Origin: Fictibacillus solisalsi
GTDB taxonomy: Bacteria; Bacillota; Bacilli; Bacillales; Fictibacillaceae
Length of the DNA: 48,111 nucleotides
Direction of reading: 5' to 3'
NCBI RefSeq assembly: GCF_900103485.1
Contig: NZ_FNHW01000010.1
Span: forward strand, 1-48,111
Shown: positions 39,771 through 48,111 of the stretch, one piece after another
Numbering within the stretch: position 1 is the first letter of the stretch
How the letters are laid out: each line of letters begins with the position of its first letter
The notes under the pieces: model-generated
Database searches by the model: none
Told to the model about the DNA's origin: nothing
Seen by the model: the letters and a program-made list of their open reading frames with translations, nothing else
Translations under genes and position numbers: made by a program

Positions 39771-40844
39771 TTACGCTTCCGTCTGAGCCTTCATCATGCT
39801 GGTCTGGTCTTCTGTAATGAGAGCATCAATAAATTCATCCAGCTTGCCGAGCAAGATCTGGTCGAGTTTTTGAAGAGTCAGTCCGATTCGGTGGTCGGTT
39901 ACACGGTTTTGCGGGAAATTGTACGTGCGGATTCGTTCTGAACGGTCTCCCGTTCCCACGGCAGACTTACGGTTTTCATCGTATTCCTTTTGTTTTTCCT
40001 GCTGTATTTTATCATAAACACGGGCTCGAAGAACCTTCATTGCTTTTTCTTTATTCTTAATCTGTGATTTCTCATCCTGACAGGACACAACAGTTCCTGT
40101 TGGAATATGTGTAAGGCGAACGGCGGATTGAGTTGTGTTAACAGACTGTCCCCCTGGTCCGCTTGAAGTAAAGGTATCCACACGGACATCCTTTTCGTGG
40201 ATCTCCACTTCCACTTCTTCTGCCTCTGGCAGAACGGCTACCGTGGCTGTGGATGTATGGATGCGCCCGCCGGATTCCGTGGCTGGAACACGCTGTACAC
40301 GGTGTGCGCCATTTTCGTATTTCAGCTTGGAAAAGGCACCATCTCCATTCACCATGAAAATGATCTCTTTATAGCCGCCGAGCTCCGTATAGCTTGCTTC
40401 AATTACTTCTGTTTTCCAACCCTGCATTTCCGCATACCGGCTGTACATTTTATAAAGATCACCGGCAAACAGTGCAGCTTCATCCCCACCGGCTGCCCCA
40501 CGTACTTCAACGATAACGTTTTTGTCATCGTTCGGGTCTTTTGGAAGCAGCAAAATCTTCAGCTGCTGGGTGTATTCTTCAATTTTTTCTTCCAGTTCGG
40601 AAATCTCTTCTTTCACCATTGCCGTCATTTCGGCATCCAGCTTGTCTTCAAGCATCACTTTAGCTTCATCCAAGCCTTCCTTGGCCTCTTTATACTCGCG
40701 GTACACCGCTACCGTTTCCTGAAGAGAAGATTGTTCCTTGGAATATTCTCTTAATTTATTTGTATCATTAATGACCTCAGGGTCGCTTAAAAGCTCATTT
40801 AGCTTATCGTATCGCGCTTCTATCGTTTCTAAACGTTCTATCAC
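39771..40844 (-). CDS. prfA: Peptide chain release factor 1
   Basis: A 357-residue protein that ends translation at UAA and UAG. The catalytic GGQ is at residues 231-233 in [18 protein letters not shown], and the codon-reading region precedes it ([16 protein letters not shown]). The start chosen is GTG 40844 with AGGTG 6 bases before; the GTG at 40853 would overlap that site. A strong promoter lies just upstream. In B. subtilis tdk is next door; here about 3 kb of other genes intervene. Confidence 0.96.
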   Translation of the reverse strand: MIERLETIEARYDKLNELLSDPEVINDTNKLREYSKEQSSLQETVAVYREYKEAKEGLDEAKVMLEDKLDAEMTAMVKEEISELEEKIEEYTQQLKILLLPKDPNDDKNVIVEVRGAAGGDEAALFAGDLYKMYSRYAEMQGWKTEVIEASYTELGGYKEIIFMVNGDGAFSKLKYENGAHRVQRVPATESGGRIHTSTATVAVLPEAEEVEVEIHEKDVRVDTFTSSGPGGQSVNTTQSAVRLTHIPTGTVVSCQDEKSQIKNKEKAMKVLRARVYDKIQQEKQKEYDENRKSAVGTGDRSERIRTYNFPQNRVTDHRIGLTLQKLDQILLGKLDEFIDALITEDQTSMMKAQTEA

Positions 40845-40878
40845 GCTTTTCACCTCATTTTAATGGCATAACATTCTA

Positions 40879-40907
40879 ATTATAATACAGGGGGATGAAG
40901 CAGTCAA
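40879..40907 (-). promoter_or_regulatory. SigA promoter of prfA-prmC
   Basis: On the minus strand TTGACT (40902-40907), 17-base spacer, perfect TATAAT (40879-40884). Confidence 0.85.
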
Positions 40908-40934
40908 AAGGCTTCGGGGTCCGTTTTGTGGCAA

Positions 40935-40968
40935 ATAAAAAACCCGGGGCTGTTCTGCTTATCCCGGG
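40935..40968 (-). terminator. Terminator overlapping the end of the MOSC gene
   Basis: On the minus strand CCCGGG pairs with CCCGGG around a 14-nt loop, followed by TTTTTTATT. The first arm encodes the last two residues (Pro-Gly) of the MOSC protein. Confidence 0.7.
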
Positions 40969-41609
40969 AATGATTGCAATCGTTTCTTCATGGAGGACCT
41001 GACGCCTTCTGCAAGCTCATCGAGCTCTGACAGAAGCATTACTCCTTCTCTATTTTCCTTGTCTTGATATAAAATTCTGTTCACAAACCCGACAGAAATG
41101 CCGTGCGCATTTTTTTCTTGCAGCACCAGGTTATCCCCCGGATTGACCGTGCCTTCTTCAAGCACGCGCATGTAATAACCCGAATATCCGGTGTCCTGGA
41201 TCCACTTCACCATGAATGGCTGATTCAGTTTTGCCGCAACTTTAAAACACGGCTGACGGGGCTGGCAAACCTGGACAACTGCCTCTCCCAGCTTAAAGAT
41301 ATCCCCGATGAATACCTGGTCTTCAGTCAATCCTTTAACGGTAAGGTTTTCACCAAAGGTGGGGATTGAAAGAGAAATGCCCAGTCCCTTTTCCCAATAC
41401 GGGTAATGGTCATGCGAGTAGACACAAACCGCTTTTTCCGGACCGCCATGATGAACGGTATCCGCTTGAACATCACCTTCAAAATTCAGTCTGGACAGAT
41501 AGAGCGGTTTTTGCACCTTCTCTTTATTGATAGCTGAGGGTACTCCTTTCCCCTGCCATTCAATCGTGCCTGCTTTTCCGGTATTTAATGCGACCAGTGT
41601 CCCTTCCAC
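40959..41609 (-). CDS. MOSC-domain protein (YiiM/YflK-like)
   Basis: A 216-residue protein with the MOSC domain and a C-terminal three-helix part, like YiiM of E. coli and YflK of B. subtilis. Key features are VHHGGPEKAVCVYSHDHYPYW, FGENLTVKGL, GDIFKLGEAVVQVCQPRQPCFK with the conserved Cys121 that would bind the molybdenum cofactor. Such proteins reduce N-hydroxylated bases and related compounds. The start is GTG at 41609 after GAGGTG. It stands between prfA and a hypothetical gene. Confidence 0.88.
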   Translation of the reverse strand: MEGTLVALNTGKAGTIEWQGKGVPSAINKEKVQKPLYLSRLNFEGDVQADTVHHGGPEKAVCVYSHDHYPYWEKGLGISLSIPTFGENLTVKGLTEDQVFIGDIFKLGEAVVQVCQPRQPCFKVAAKLNQPFMVKWIQDTGYSGYYMRVLEEGTVNPGDNLVLQEKNAHGISVGFVNRILYQDKENREGVMLLSELDELAEGVRSSMKKRLQSFPG

Positions 41610-41669
41610 CTATGTACACCTCGTTTTTCCTTTTATCGTACTCTATAGAGGTGCGCATGGTAAATCTTT

Positions 41670-41999
41670 TTAATACATGGATGTATGATTTTTTAGCGCT
41701 TCATAATCGAGACGCTGCTGATTCATGCGGATCGCCTTTGTCAGCTCTTCAATCACAACTTTTTCATCCGTTATGATATTAAAAACAAAGGGTATGGTAG
41801 CAAAGTGGCCAAAGAACTGGGTACAGCCTTTATGCCGAATATCATGTTGCGTATCCGTGACAGGATTCACTTTCACAATAAAGTTCCCCATGGATTCATA
41901 GATGGGATCCAGTGGCTTTTCGTTTAACTTTTTAATCAGTGTGGTGATTGGTACACACGGTTCGTTCCAATCTGCTCCGTTTGATAGAATATCCAACAT
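41670..41999 (-). CDS. Unrecognised small protein
   Basis: A 109-residue protein with no signal peptide or membrane helix that I can see. It has mixed alpha/beta composition, two cysteines (Cys15, Cys59), a central GNFIVKVNPVTDTQHDIRHKGC, and a C-terminal helix rich in Glu and Arg. I do not recognise the family. AGAGGTG before the ATG and codon use like its neighbours support a real gene. It is divergent from the CoA-disulfide-reductase-like gene. Confidence 0.65.
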   Translation of the reverse strand: MLDILSNGADWNEPCVPITTLIKKLNEKPLDPIYESMGNFIVKVNPVTDTQHDIRHKGCTQFFGHFATIPFVFNIITDEKVVIEELTKAIRMNQQRLDYEALKNHTSMY

Positions 42000-42172
42000 T
42001 TTCTACACCTCTCTACTATCAATGTTCGACAGGATTCAAAGGTTCTTGATGGTACTGGAGCGAATGCAAATGATAAAAGAGGATACCCATGACTCATAGA
42101 GAAAAACCTTTATGAATAAGATTAAATGAAACCGATAGGGAATACTATAGCAGAACAGAAAGGGGATGGCCC

Positions 42173-43507
42173 ATGAACTATTGTATCATTGGCGGAGATG
42201 CGGCCGGCATGAGTGCAGCCATGCAGATTGTCAGGAATGATCCGGAGGCGAGAATCACAGTATTTGAAAAGGGAGGCATTTATTCCTACGGGCAATGCGG
42301 ACTTCCCTATGTTGTCAGCGGGCTGATACCGTCTTCGGAATTACTGATTGCCCGTGATGTAGCCACCTTCAGAGAAAAGTATGGAATGGATGCGAGAACC
42401 TTCCATGAAGTGGTTGGCGTTGATCCGAAAGAAAAGATGATTTACGGCGTACATACAAAAACAAAAGAAGAGTTCACCTTCTCCTATGACAAGCTTCTTA
42501 TCGCGACAGGAGTCAGCCCTGTTTTGCCGCAGTGGGAGGGCAGACATCTGCCAGGAGTCCATGTCGTGAAGACCATTCCAGATGTAGAAGGAATGATCAA
42601 AGACCTGGACGCCTCTATTCAGGACGTGACCATTATCGGTGGGGGTTATATTGGCCTTGAAATGGCTGAGAATTTAAAATTTCTCGGCAAAAAAGTCAGG
42701 ATTATTCAACGGGGAAATCAGCTTGGCTCAATATTTGATCCCGACATGGCCCAACTGATTTTGGAAGAAGCAAAGAAACATGACATTGAGGTTTGCCTGA
42801 ATGAGGAAGTTCAGCGCTTAAAAGGAGACGACCGCGTTCAATTCGTCAAAACAGACAAGCGTGACTATCCGACGGACATGGTGATCGTGGCGGCCGGCGT
42901 GAAACCCAATGTTTCCATGATTCAGAACACAGAGGTCCGGCTTCATGAAAGCGGGGCTATCCACGTGAATCGGTATATGGAAACCAACGTAAAGGATATC
43001 TATGCCGCGGGAGACTGCGCAAGCCATTACCACCTGATCAAAGAAATCGACGACCACCTCCCGCTTGGCACGACCGCAAACAAACAGGGCCGGATTGCCG
43101 GCCTGAACATGGCGGGAAAACGAAAAACGTTCAAAGGAATTATCGGCTCTTCCATCATAAAATTTATGGATCTGTCGCTTGGCAAAACCGGCATCTCTGT
43201 AAAAGAGGCAGAAAAGCTCCGTTTTCCAGTCGATACTGTCACCACACACGCTAAAGATATTGCCGGCTATTTTCCCGGTGTCGAACCGCTGCAAGTAAAA
43301 CTGGTATTTGATGCAAACAACCAGAGAATACTAGGCGGACAATTTATCGGAAAACATGGTGTGGATAAAAGGGTGGATGTACTGGCCACTGCGATTTATC
43401 ACAGAATGGACCTCCATGAGCTGGAAGACTTGGATCTTTGTTATGCACCCCCATATAACGGGGTCTGGGATCCGATTCAGCAGGCAGCAAGAAGGGCAAA
43501 AAAATAA
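42173..43507 (+). CDS. FAD-dependent pyridine nucleotide-disulfide oxidoreductase (CoA-disulfide reductase-like)
   Basis: A 444-residue flavoprotein with the layout of CoA-disulfide reductases and NADH oxidases. The N-terminal FAD motif is [12 protein letters not shown]; the redox Cys42 is in [10 protein letters not shown]; the NAD(P)H-binding [17 protein letters not shown] is near residue 155; IYAAGDCA and a C-terminal dimerisation domain follow. A single active cysteine at this place is the sign of CoA- or persulfide-linked chemistry, compatible with keeping CoASH reduced. No rhodanese domain is fused. AAAGGGGATGG precedes the ATG. Confidence 0.88.
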   Translation: MNYCIIGGDAAGMSAAMQIVRNDPEARITVFEKGGIYSYGQCGLPYVVSGLIPSSELLIARDVATFREKYGMDARTFHEVVGVDPKEKMIYGVHTKTKEEFTFSYDKLLIATGVSPVLPQWEGRHLPGVHVVKTIPDVEGMIKDLDASIQDVTIIGGGYIGLEMAENLKFLGKKVRIIQRGNQLGSIFDPDMAQLILEEAKKHDIEVCLNEEVQRLKGDDRVQFVKTDKRDYPTDMVIVAAGVKPNVSMIQNTEVRLHESGAIHVNRYMETNVKDIYAAGDCASHYHLIKEIDDHLPLGTTANKQGRIAGLNMAGKRKTFKGIIGSSIIKFMDLSLGKTGISVKEAEKLRFPVDTVTTHAKDIAGYFPGVEPLQVKLVFDANNQRILGGQFIGKHGVDKRVDVLATAIYHRMDLHELEDLDLCYAPPYNGVWDPIQQAARRAKK

Positions 43508-43552
43508 AAAACGGCAAAAGCTGGGCAAGCGCTTCGGTGTTTGCCGTTTTTC
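43506..43552. terminator. Terminator after the CoA-disulfide reductase-like gene
   Basis: AAAAACGGCAAA pairs with TTTGCCGTTTTT, with T-rich ends in both directions, right at the stop codon. Confidence 0.85.
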
Positions 43553-43597
43553 TATAAGTAATACTTTATATTATAAAATGATGCTTAATGTTCCTGT

Positions 43598-44053
43598 TCA
43601 ACGGCTGTCAATTTTAACAGAAAATTTATAGCGCGGCACTGCCCGTTCGACAGCAGTAAAAATATCGCGGCGCATTTTCGCCTTTTTTCGGGATGACATG
43701 CTCGCAGGAACATTCACATGAATATGAGCGTAGTTTCCATTGATTGTAACCATTTGTGGATTTCTGCCTGTTTTGCTGATCACAGCCTCGCGAATCTTAT
43801 CCTGGTCATCTGAAATATCAAACCGGGCCGTGTTCATTTTTTGATAATCATTTGGGTTTTTGTTCGTTTCTGAACTGTAATTGAAACGGGGGTTATTTTT
43901 AGTCGCATGGTAATTGACAATGCCATGCCCCCAAATGTTGTCTTTTATGTTTTTATTCGATTCATTGGCTGTAGGCTCAAAATGATCTTTGGAAACGGGA
44001 GAACAGGCACTGAGCAATATGGATAGAATGATAAAAAATCCCGTCTTTTTCAT
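43598..44053 (-). CDS. YhcN/YlaJ-family sporulation lipoprotein
   Basis: A 151-residue predicted lipoprotein: hydrophobic signal with lipobox LSAC (Cys17). A polar Asn-rich linker leads to a C-terminal YhcN/YlaJ-type domain (DQDKIREAVISKTGRNPQMVTINGNYAHIHVNVP). Proteins of this family are associated with spores and the inner spore membrane. Start 44053 follows GGGAGG; the long upstream extension of the ORF overlaps tdk and is not coding. It sits between tdk and the CoA-disulfide reductase-like gene. Confidence 0.8.
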   Translation of the reverse strand: MKKTGFFIILSILLSACSPVSKDHFEPTANESNKNIKDNIWGHGIVNYHATKNNPRFNYSSETNKNPNDYQKMNTARFDISDDQDKIREAVISKTGRNPQMVTINGNYAHIHVNVPASMSSRKKAKMRRDIFTAVERAVPRYKFSVKIDSR

Positions 44054-44108
44054 TGAAAACACCTCCCTATAGGAATAGGGTTTGTGATATCCAGCAAAAC
44101 ATACAGAC

Positions 44109-44159
44109 AAAAAAAGGATGGCTCTCACAGAAGGGGAAACCACCCTCCAGAGAACCATC
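44109..44159 (-). terminator. Terminator of tdk
   Basis: On the minus strand GGATGGTTCTC pairs with GAGAGCCATCC (one G-U) around a 21-nt loop, followed by TTTTTTT, 6 bases after tdk. Confidence 0.85.
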
Positions 44160-44165
44160 CAGTTC

Positions 44166-44783
44166 TTATTCGGACTGCTCAGCGAAGCTTGTGAGCAGGC
44201 TATTTGGCTTTCCCGGGACTTCATGACAATGACGGCAGCGAGGCTCGTACGATTCCGAAGCACCCACTAGAATAACGGGATCATCATAAGAAGCGGGCTT
44301 TCCATTAATAAGCCTTTGTGTACGGCTCGCCGGAGATCCGCATACCATACAGATCGCCTGCAGCTTTGTCACCGTTTCAGCAAGTGCCATCAGTTTGGGC
44401 ATGGGACCAAATGGTTCGCCTCTGAAATCCTGGTCAAGACCGGCAACAATCACCCGAATGCCATGGTCTGCCAATTCCTGGACAACAGAAATCACATCTT
44501 CATCAAAGAATTGAATTTCATCAATGGCTACTACTTCCGTGTCAGGAGAAACATTTTTCAGAATATCGACAGACTTTTCCACAGGCTGGGCAATAACAGC
44601 TGTGCCGTTATGGGAAACGACCGACTCTTCACTGTAACGGTTGTCAATCTGCGGCTTGAACACCTGTACTTCAAGCTTTCCATATTTCGCCCGGCGAACC
44701 CTGCGAATCAGTTCTTCGGATTTCCCCGAAAACATGCTCCCGCAAATGACTTCAACCCAGCCATTATGCTTCATTACATACAT
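44166..44783 (-). CDS. tdk: Thymidine kinase
   Basis: A 205-residue type II thymidine kinase of the salvage pathway. P-loop GSMFSGKS is at residues 15-22; the thymidine-binding DEIQFFDED, the zinc cysteines CMVCGSPA and CRHCHEVPG are all present. Start 44783 (MYVMKHNG) follows AAGGAG. It lies between rpmE and the YhcN-like gene. Confidence 0.97.
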   Translation of the reverse strand: MYVMKHNGWVEVICGSMFSGKSEELIRRVRRAKYGKLEVQVFKPQIDNRYSEESVVSHNGTAVIAQPVEKSVDILKNVSPDTEVVAIDEIQFFDEDVISVVQELADHGIRVIVAGLDQDFRGEPFGPMPKLMALAETVTKLQAICMVCGSPASRTQRLINGKPASYDDPVILVGASESYEPRCRHCHEVPGKPNSLLTSFAEQSE

Positions 44784-44902
44784 GTTCGTTCTCCTTCCCA
44801 TGTTCTTTTATTAATACTTTCTGCATATCATTTACCTATATTATGTACGTTAATTCGTACCTGCAACACCTGAAAACCAGGCGGGATTTCGCGTAAATTC
44901 AC

Positions 44903-44933
44903 AAAAAAAAGGAGCAAGAAGTTCTCTTGCCCC
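44903..44933 (-). terminator. Terminator of rpmE
   Basis: On the minus strand GGGCAAGA pairs with TCTTGCTCC around a short loop, followed by TTTTTTTT. The remainder of the gap to tdk has no gene. Confidence 0.85.
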
Positions 44934-44950
44934 TTACAACTTGCAGCATA

Positions 44951-45196
44951 TTACTTAAGATTGTATTTCTTTTTGAAACGGTCAACACGTCCGCCAACAT
45001 CTGTAAACTTCTGACGTCCAGTATAGAATGGGTGTGTATCGGAACTAACATCCACTTTAATTACAGGATAAGTATTTCCATCTTCCCATTCAATGGTTTC
45101 GCTAGAAGACATTGTAGAGCCGGACAAGAACTTGTAACCGCTGCTTGCATCCATAAATACAACTTTTTTATAGTCAGGATGTAAATTTGGCTTCAT
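44951..45196 (-). CDS. rpmE2: 50S ribosomal protein L31, type B (zinc-independent)
   Basis: An 81-residue type B L31. It has [20 protein letters not shown], the insertion [20 protein letters not shown] typical of type B, and the common C-terminal [10 protein letters not shown] and [10 protein letters not shown]. The zinc-binding cysteines (CxxC) of type A L31 are absent. It occupies the position next to rho where B. subtilis has the zinc-containing rpmE. No Zur box is seen; a strong promoter (45260-45288) suggests constitutive synthesis. Confidence 0.95.
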   Translation of the reverse strand: MKPNLHPDYKKVVFMDASSGYKFLSGSTMSSSETIEWEDGNTYPVIKVDVSSDTHPFYTGRQKFTDVGGRVDRFKKKYNLK

Positions 45197-45259
45197 TCGT
45201 TCTCAACTCCTTCTGCCCTGAATCCTGTGAATCCAGAGTTAAAATAAGCACATAGCAGT

Positions 45260-45288
45260 AGTATAACAGGGTGCCGGTTGTTTTGCAA
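45260..45288 (-). promoter_or_regulatory. SigA promoter of rpmE
   Basis: On the minus strand TTGCAA (45283-45288), 17-base spacer, TATACT (45260-45265). Confidence 0.8.
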
Positions 45289-45308
45289 CCGCAATTTCCT
45301 TATATTCT

Positions 45309-46598
45309 TCAGGAATTCGACAAGGATTTCACGCGCTTGTTCGTGCCTGATTTTTCAGCTTCAAACATATCGAAAAATTCTTCATTGTTGGTTGTCTTTC
45401 GTAAACGCTTCATAAAGGTGTCTACGAAGTCATAGGAATCATCCATCGTCTTACGGATCGCCCACAAGGATTCAAGGTGATCCTTTTGAATAAGCATCTC
45501 TTCTTTTCGTGTTCCTGACCGGCGGATATCGATGGCAGGGAAAATACGGCGTTCAGCCAGTTTCCTGTCCAGATGCAGCTCCATGTTGCCTGTCCCTTTA
45601 AATTCTTCATAAATGACGTCATCCATACGAGAGCCAGTCTCAATCAGCGCTGTCGCCAAAATGGTCAGACTGCCGCCCTCTTCAATGTTACGGGCCGCTC
45701 CAAAAAAGCGTTTTGGACGGTGAAAGGCTGCCGGATCAATCCCTCCGGACAATGTACGCCCGCTCGGCGGAATCACCAGGTTGTACGCACGAGCCAGACG
45801 GGTAATACTATCCAAAAGGATAACCACATCTTTTTTATGTTCAACCAGGCGCATGGCCCGCTCAAGTACAAGCTCTGCGACTTTGATGTGGTTTTCAGGC
45901 ACCTCATCAAACGTGGAGCTGACCACATCTCCTTTAACGGAGCGTTCTATGTCGGTTACTTCTTCCGGACGTTCATCAATAAGCAATACGATAAGTTCTG
46001 TATCCGGGTGATTGGTGGAGATACTGTGCGCAACTTCTTTCAGCAGGCTTGTTTTCCCTGCTTTAGGAGGAGCCACAATCAATCCACGCTGACCAAAGCC
46101 AACAGGGGCAATCATATCCATAATGCGGGTAGAAAGATTGGTGCGTCCGGTTTCAAGCACCATTTTCTTTTCGGGATACAGCGCTGTCAATGCAGGGAAA
46201 TGCACACGTTCCTTTGCCGTATCTGGATCCTCACCGTTTACCGCTTCAACCTGAAGCAAGCCATAATATCTTTCATTTTCCTTTGGGGGACGGACTTTTC
46301 CGGATACTTTATCCCCGTTTCTTAAATCAAAACGGCGGATCTGGGAAGCAGAAATGTAGATATCCTGAGAGCTTGGCGAGTAGTTGATCGGGCGCAGAAA
46401 GCCAAATCCTTCGTTAGGAATGACTTCCAGAATCCCTTCCATAAATGAATAGCCATCCTGCTCAGCCTGTGCTTTTAGAATGGAAAACATCAATTCCCTT
46501 TTTGTCAATTTTCCATAATACGGTACTTTATATTGTCGTGCTAATTCATATAGTTCTTTTAATTTCTTTGTTTCTAATTCAGATAATATTAAACCCAT
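45309..46598 (-). CDS. rho: Transcription termination factor Rho
   Basis: A 429-residue hexameric RNA helicase/ATPase. The N-terminal RNA-binding cold-shock domain spans about 50-125 ([14 protein letters not shown]), Walker A PPKAGKT is at residues 177-183, Walker [15 protein letters not shown] and the Q/R loops [18 protein letters not shown] follow. The Shine-Dalgarno is weak (GTGTGGTG). It has a 300-base upstream region with a possible promoter, between it and the glpX terminator. Confidence 0.97.
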   Translation of the reverse strand: MGLILSELETKKLKELYELARQYKVPYYGKLTKRELMFSILKAQAEQDGYSFMEGILEVIPNEGFGFLRPINYSPSSQDIYISASQIRRFDLRNGDKVSGKVRPPKENERYYGLLQVEAVNGEDPDTAKERVHFPALTALYPEKKMVLETGRTNLSTRIMDMIAPVGFGQRGLIVAPPKAGKTSLLKEVAHSISTNHPDTELIVLLIDERPEEVTDIERSVKGDVVSSTFDEVPENHIKVAELVLERAMRLVEHKKDVVILLDSITRLARAYNLVIPPSGRTLSGGIDPAAFHRPKRFFGAARNIEEGGSLTILATALIETGSRMDDVIYEEFKGTGNMELHLDRKLAERRIFPAIDIRRSGTRKEEMLIQKDHLESLWAIRKTMDDSYDFVDTFMKRLRKTTNNEEFFDMFEAEKSGTNKRVKSLSNS

Positions 46599-46759
46599 TT
46601 TGACACCACACTTTATTCTATTTTCTCAATCGTTTATTTCCTGTTTTGATCGTTTAATTGAAAGAACAGGGCAACAGAAATGAAGGGTTGGAAGGAAACA
46701 TTTTGAAGTAATAACCGAAAGTGGATAATTAAAATCTATGATAAATAACAATACTTCAT

Positions 46760-46789
46760 ATTTTAACCACAAATACTGACTTTAATCAA
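46760..46789 (-). promoter_or_regulatory. Possible promoter of rho
   Basis: On the minus strand TTGATT (46784-46789), 18-base spacer, TAAAAT (46760-46765), 160 bases upstream of rho. The leader in between (46599-46759) is A/T-rich and shows no gene or clear fold. Confidence 0.5.
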
Positions 46790-46811
46790 GTCCAATAAAG
46801 AAGAACACCGT

Positions 46812-46888
46812 AAAAAAGCAAAAATGCCGGACGCTTTCCTCTGCACAGCTTTATAGTAGTTGTGCAGAGGCTGCAAAAGCGCCGACGT
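46812..46888 (-). terminator. Long terminator hairpin of glpX
   Basis: On the minus strand CCTCTGCACA pairs perfectly with TGTGCAGAGG around a 12-nt loop, with further pairing outside (GCGCTTT with AAAGCGT), followed by TTTTTGCTTTTTT, 15-90 bases after glpX. Confidence 0.8.
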
Positions 46889-46900
46889 TTTTTGCAATGT

Positions 46901-47869
46901 CTATGGTTTTATGACAAGGTCTGGTTTCTTTTTGAGACTGTGTCTGCCATCAATAAAGCGGACAGTACCCGATTTTGCACGCATAACAACAGAATGTGTT
47001 GTTCCGACGGTTCCCTTAAACTGGACGCCTTTCAAAAGCTCTCCGTCAGTTACACCCGTTGCAGCAAAAATCGCATCATCGCCCTTTACGAGGTCTTCCA
47101 TTCGGAGTACCTTATCAATATCGGTAATCCCCATTTTTCGGCATCGCTCCAGCTCCGCTTCATCCTGCGGCAGCAATTTACCCTGAAGTTCTCCACCAAG
47201 GCATTTAAGCGCTACAGCAGCGATAACTCCTTCAGGCGCTCCTCCGGAACCGAATAAAATATCCACACCTGTTCCTTCAAAAGCGGTATTGATGGCCGCG
47301 GCCACATCGCCGTCTGAAATCAGCTTGATCCTTGCTCCCGCTTCTCTGATTTCCTGAATGACTTTTTCATGCCGTGGACGGTTTAGAACGATGGCTACCA
47401 AATCCTCAACATCCTTATTACGGGCTTTCGCCACCGCTCTCAGGTTGTCGATGGTTGGGGCATTGATGTCAATCATTCCCACAGCTTCAGGACCCACTGC
47501 AATCTTATCCATATACATATCCGGTGCATGCAGAAGGTTTCCATGGTCTGCTACAGCCAAAACAGCCAGCGCATTCCAGGTACCGGAAGCCACAATGTTA
47601 GTTCCTTCCAGCGGGTCAACGGCCACATCCACACGCGGGCCATAACCGGTACCTAGTTTTTCACCGATATACAGCATTGGAGCTTCATCCATTTCTCCCT
47701 CTCCAATAACAACCGTTCCCTTCATAGGGACTGTATCAAAAACATCCCGCATGGCTGTTGTTGCTGCATCATCTGCCTCATCCTTGACACCCCGGCCCAT
47801 CCATCGGGCGGAAGCCAGTGCAGCAGCTTCTGTTACACGTACTAGTTCCATTGATAAACTACGTTCCAT
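46901..47869 (-). CDS. glpX: Class II fructose-1,6-bisphosphatase
   Basis: A 322-residue gluconeogenic phosphatase that converts fructose-1,6-bisphosphate to fructose-6-phosphate. The metal-site blocks [15 protein letters not shown] and [16 protein letters not shown] and the substrate region VLNRPRH and FGSGGAPEG are present, and the sequence closely matches B. subtilis GlpX as I recall it. AAGGGGG stands about 11 bases before the ATG. It ends in its own terminator, so rho is transcribed separately, at least in part. Confidence 0.96.
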   Translation of the reverse strand: MERSLSMELVRVTEAAALASARWMGRGVKDEADDAATTAMRDVFDTVPMKGTVVIGEGEMDEAPMLYIGEKLGTGYGPRVDVAVDPLEGTNIVASGTWNALAVLAVADHGNLLHAPDMYMDKIAVGPEAVGMIDINAPTIDNLRAVAKARNKDVEDLVAIVLNRPRHEKVIQEIREAGARIKLISDGDVAAAINTAFEGTGVDILFGSGGAPEGVIAAVALKCLGGELQGKLLPQDEAELERCRKMGITDIDKVLRMEDLVKGDDAIFAATGVTDGELLKGVQFKGTVGTTHSVVMRAKSGTVRFIDGRHSLKKKPDLVIKP

Positions 47870-47945
47870 TGTAAAATTATCCCCCTTGTTAAACGCTTAC
47901 AGTAATGTGAAAAGATGAAATGAACGGTCAGAGACGAACGGCATT

Positions 47946-48005
47946 GGAGCTCTTGAACCTCAACACGCGTTTTGTGTTGGGTGAAAGAGCGAAATGACCG
48001 AGTCT
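47946..48005 (+). repeat. MITE-like hairpin repeat, copy B
   Basis: The 60-nt core runs from GGAGCTCTTGAAC to CGAGTCT and contains the stem CAACAC/GTGTTG. It is flanked by a further inverted pair, CAGAGAC (upstream, about 47929) and GTCTCTG. It matches copy A in the atp operon at about 50 of 61 positions. It lies upstream of glpX in the region 47870-48111, which has no gene. Confidence 0.75.
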
Positions 48006-48064
48006 CTGTTCACTGGAGCTGGACAGTGAAATGCTGAGATGGCCGTTCTATAGCGAGAAGTGTT

Positions 48065-48111
48065 GGAGCTCTTGAACACAAATACGCTTTTTGTATTTTG
48101 TGAGAGAGTAA
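48065..48111 (+). repeat. MITE-like hairpin repeat, copy C (cut by window edge)
   Basis: GGAGCTCTTGAACACAAATACGC, then TTTTTGTATTTTGTGAGAGAGT, a third copy in the same orientation as copy B and 119 bases after it. It runs off the window. Confidence 0.7.

Noticed and set aside
44054-44263. N-terminal extension of the YhcN-like ORF
   Set aside because: It overlaps tdk and a terminator, and a proper start with GGGAGG and a lipoprotein signal lies at 44053.
44845-44860. GTACG-N6-CGTAC inverted repeat upstream of tdk
   Set aside because: Only 5-bp arms; could easily be chance in an A/T-rich gap.
45573-46325. 250-codon plus-strand ORF antisense to rho
   Set aside because: Composition is typical of an antisense shadow (many His, Cys, Phe) and rho is fully conserved.
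47887-47901. TGTTAAACGCTTACA before glpX as a cre site
   Set aside because: Half-sites are one base too far apart and the left half is poor; glpX control by CcpA is not expected from known cases.

Overview
The window is a stretch of low-to-mid GC chromosome from an endospore-forming member of the Bacillaceae. The sporulation gene spoIIR, a GlpP-type glycerol antitermination regulon, BdbC/BdbD disulfide exchange proteins, a YhcN-type sporulation lipoprotein, an S-box (SAM) riboswitch, strong GGAGG ribosome sites and the conserved Bacillus order glpX-rho-rpmE-tdk ... prfA-prmC ... spoIIR-ywlB-ywlC-mntP-ywlE-ywlF-ywlG-glyA ... upp-atp all point there. Complex I genes (nuoA, nuoB, nuoC) lie on the same side as the atp operon, as in the B. 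cereus group and some relatives but not in B. subtilis. I cannot name the species. Nearly all genes are on the minus strand.

Reading left to right. 1-1.2 kb: the start of a nuo operon (nuoA, nuoB, truncated nuoC). 1.3-2.6 kb: a stand-alone DUF1722 gene and a secreted NlpC/P60-like protein that has lost its catalytic residues. 2.7-7.7 kb: glycerol use, glpP, then glpF-glpK, then glpD. Both the glpF and glpD leaders carry terminators preceded by the same CGGAG-N4-GGAGA motif, the likely GlpP target, and the glpF promoter overlaps a cre site. 7.9-15.3 kb: the full F1Fo ATP synthase operon atpZ-I-B-E-F-H-A-G-D-C, interrupted between atpA and atpG by about 200 nt that hold a MITE-like hairpin repeat. 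Two more copies of this repeat lie at the right end of the window.

15.5-18 kb: a DUF3889 lipoprotein, upp and bdbD-bdbC. 18.2-23.9 kb: an accessory sugar operon (PRD/EIIA regulator, ascorbate-type PTS EIIB and EIIC, split transketolase) placed between upp and glyA. 24-29 kb: glyA with an upstream PurBox pair, then gntK and gnd, with a divergent RpiR regulator whose probable operators are visible. 29.1-36.4 kb: ywlG, ywlF (rpiB), ywlE, mntP, an orphan PAS histidine kinase, ywlC, ywlB and spoIIR. A dense cluster of perfect DnaA boxes lies at the ywlC start.

36.6-38.9 kb: an ATP-grasp gene and an LLM flavin monooxygenase gene downstream of a SAM riboswitch, probably a sulfur-scavenging pair. 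38.9-48.1 kb: prmC, prfA, then MOSC, hypothetical, CoA-disulfide-reductase-like and YhcN-like genes, then tdk, rpmE (type B), rho and glpX. The housekeeping backbone is conserved; the additions at upp/glyA, glyA/ywlG, mntP/ywlC, spoIIR/prmC and prfA/tdk are where the less-described biology sits.
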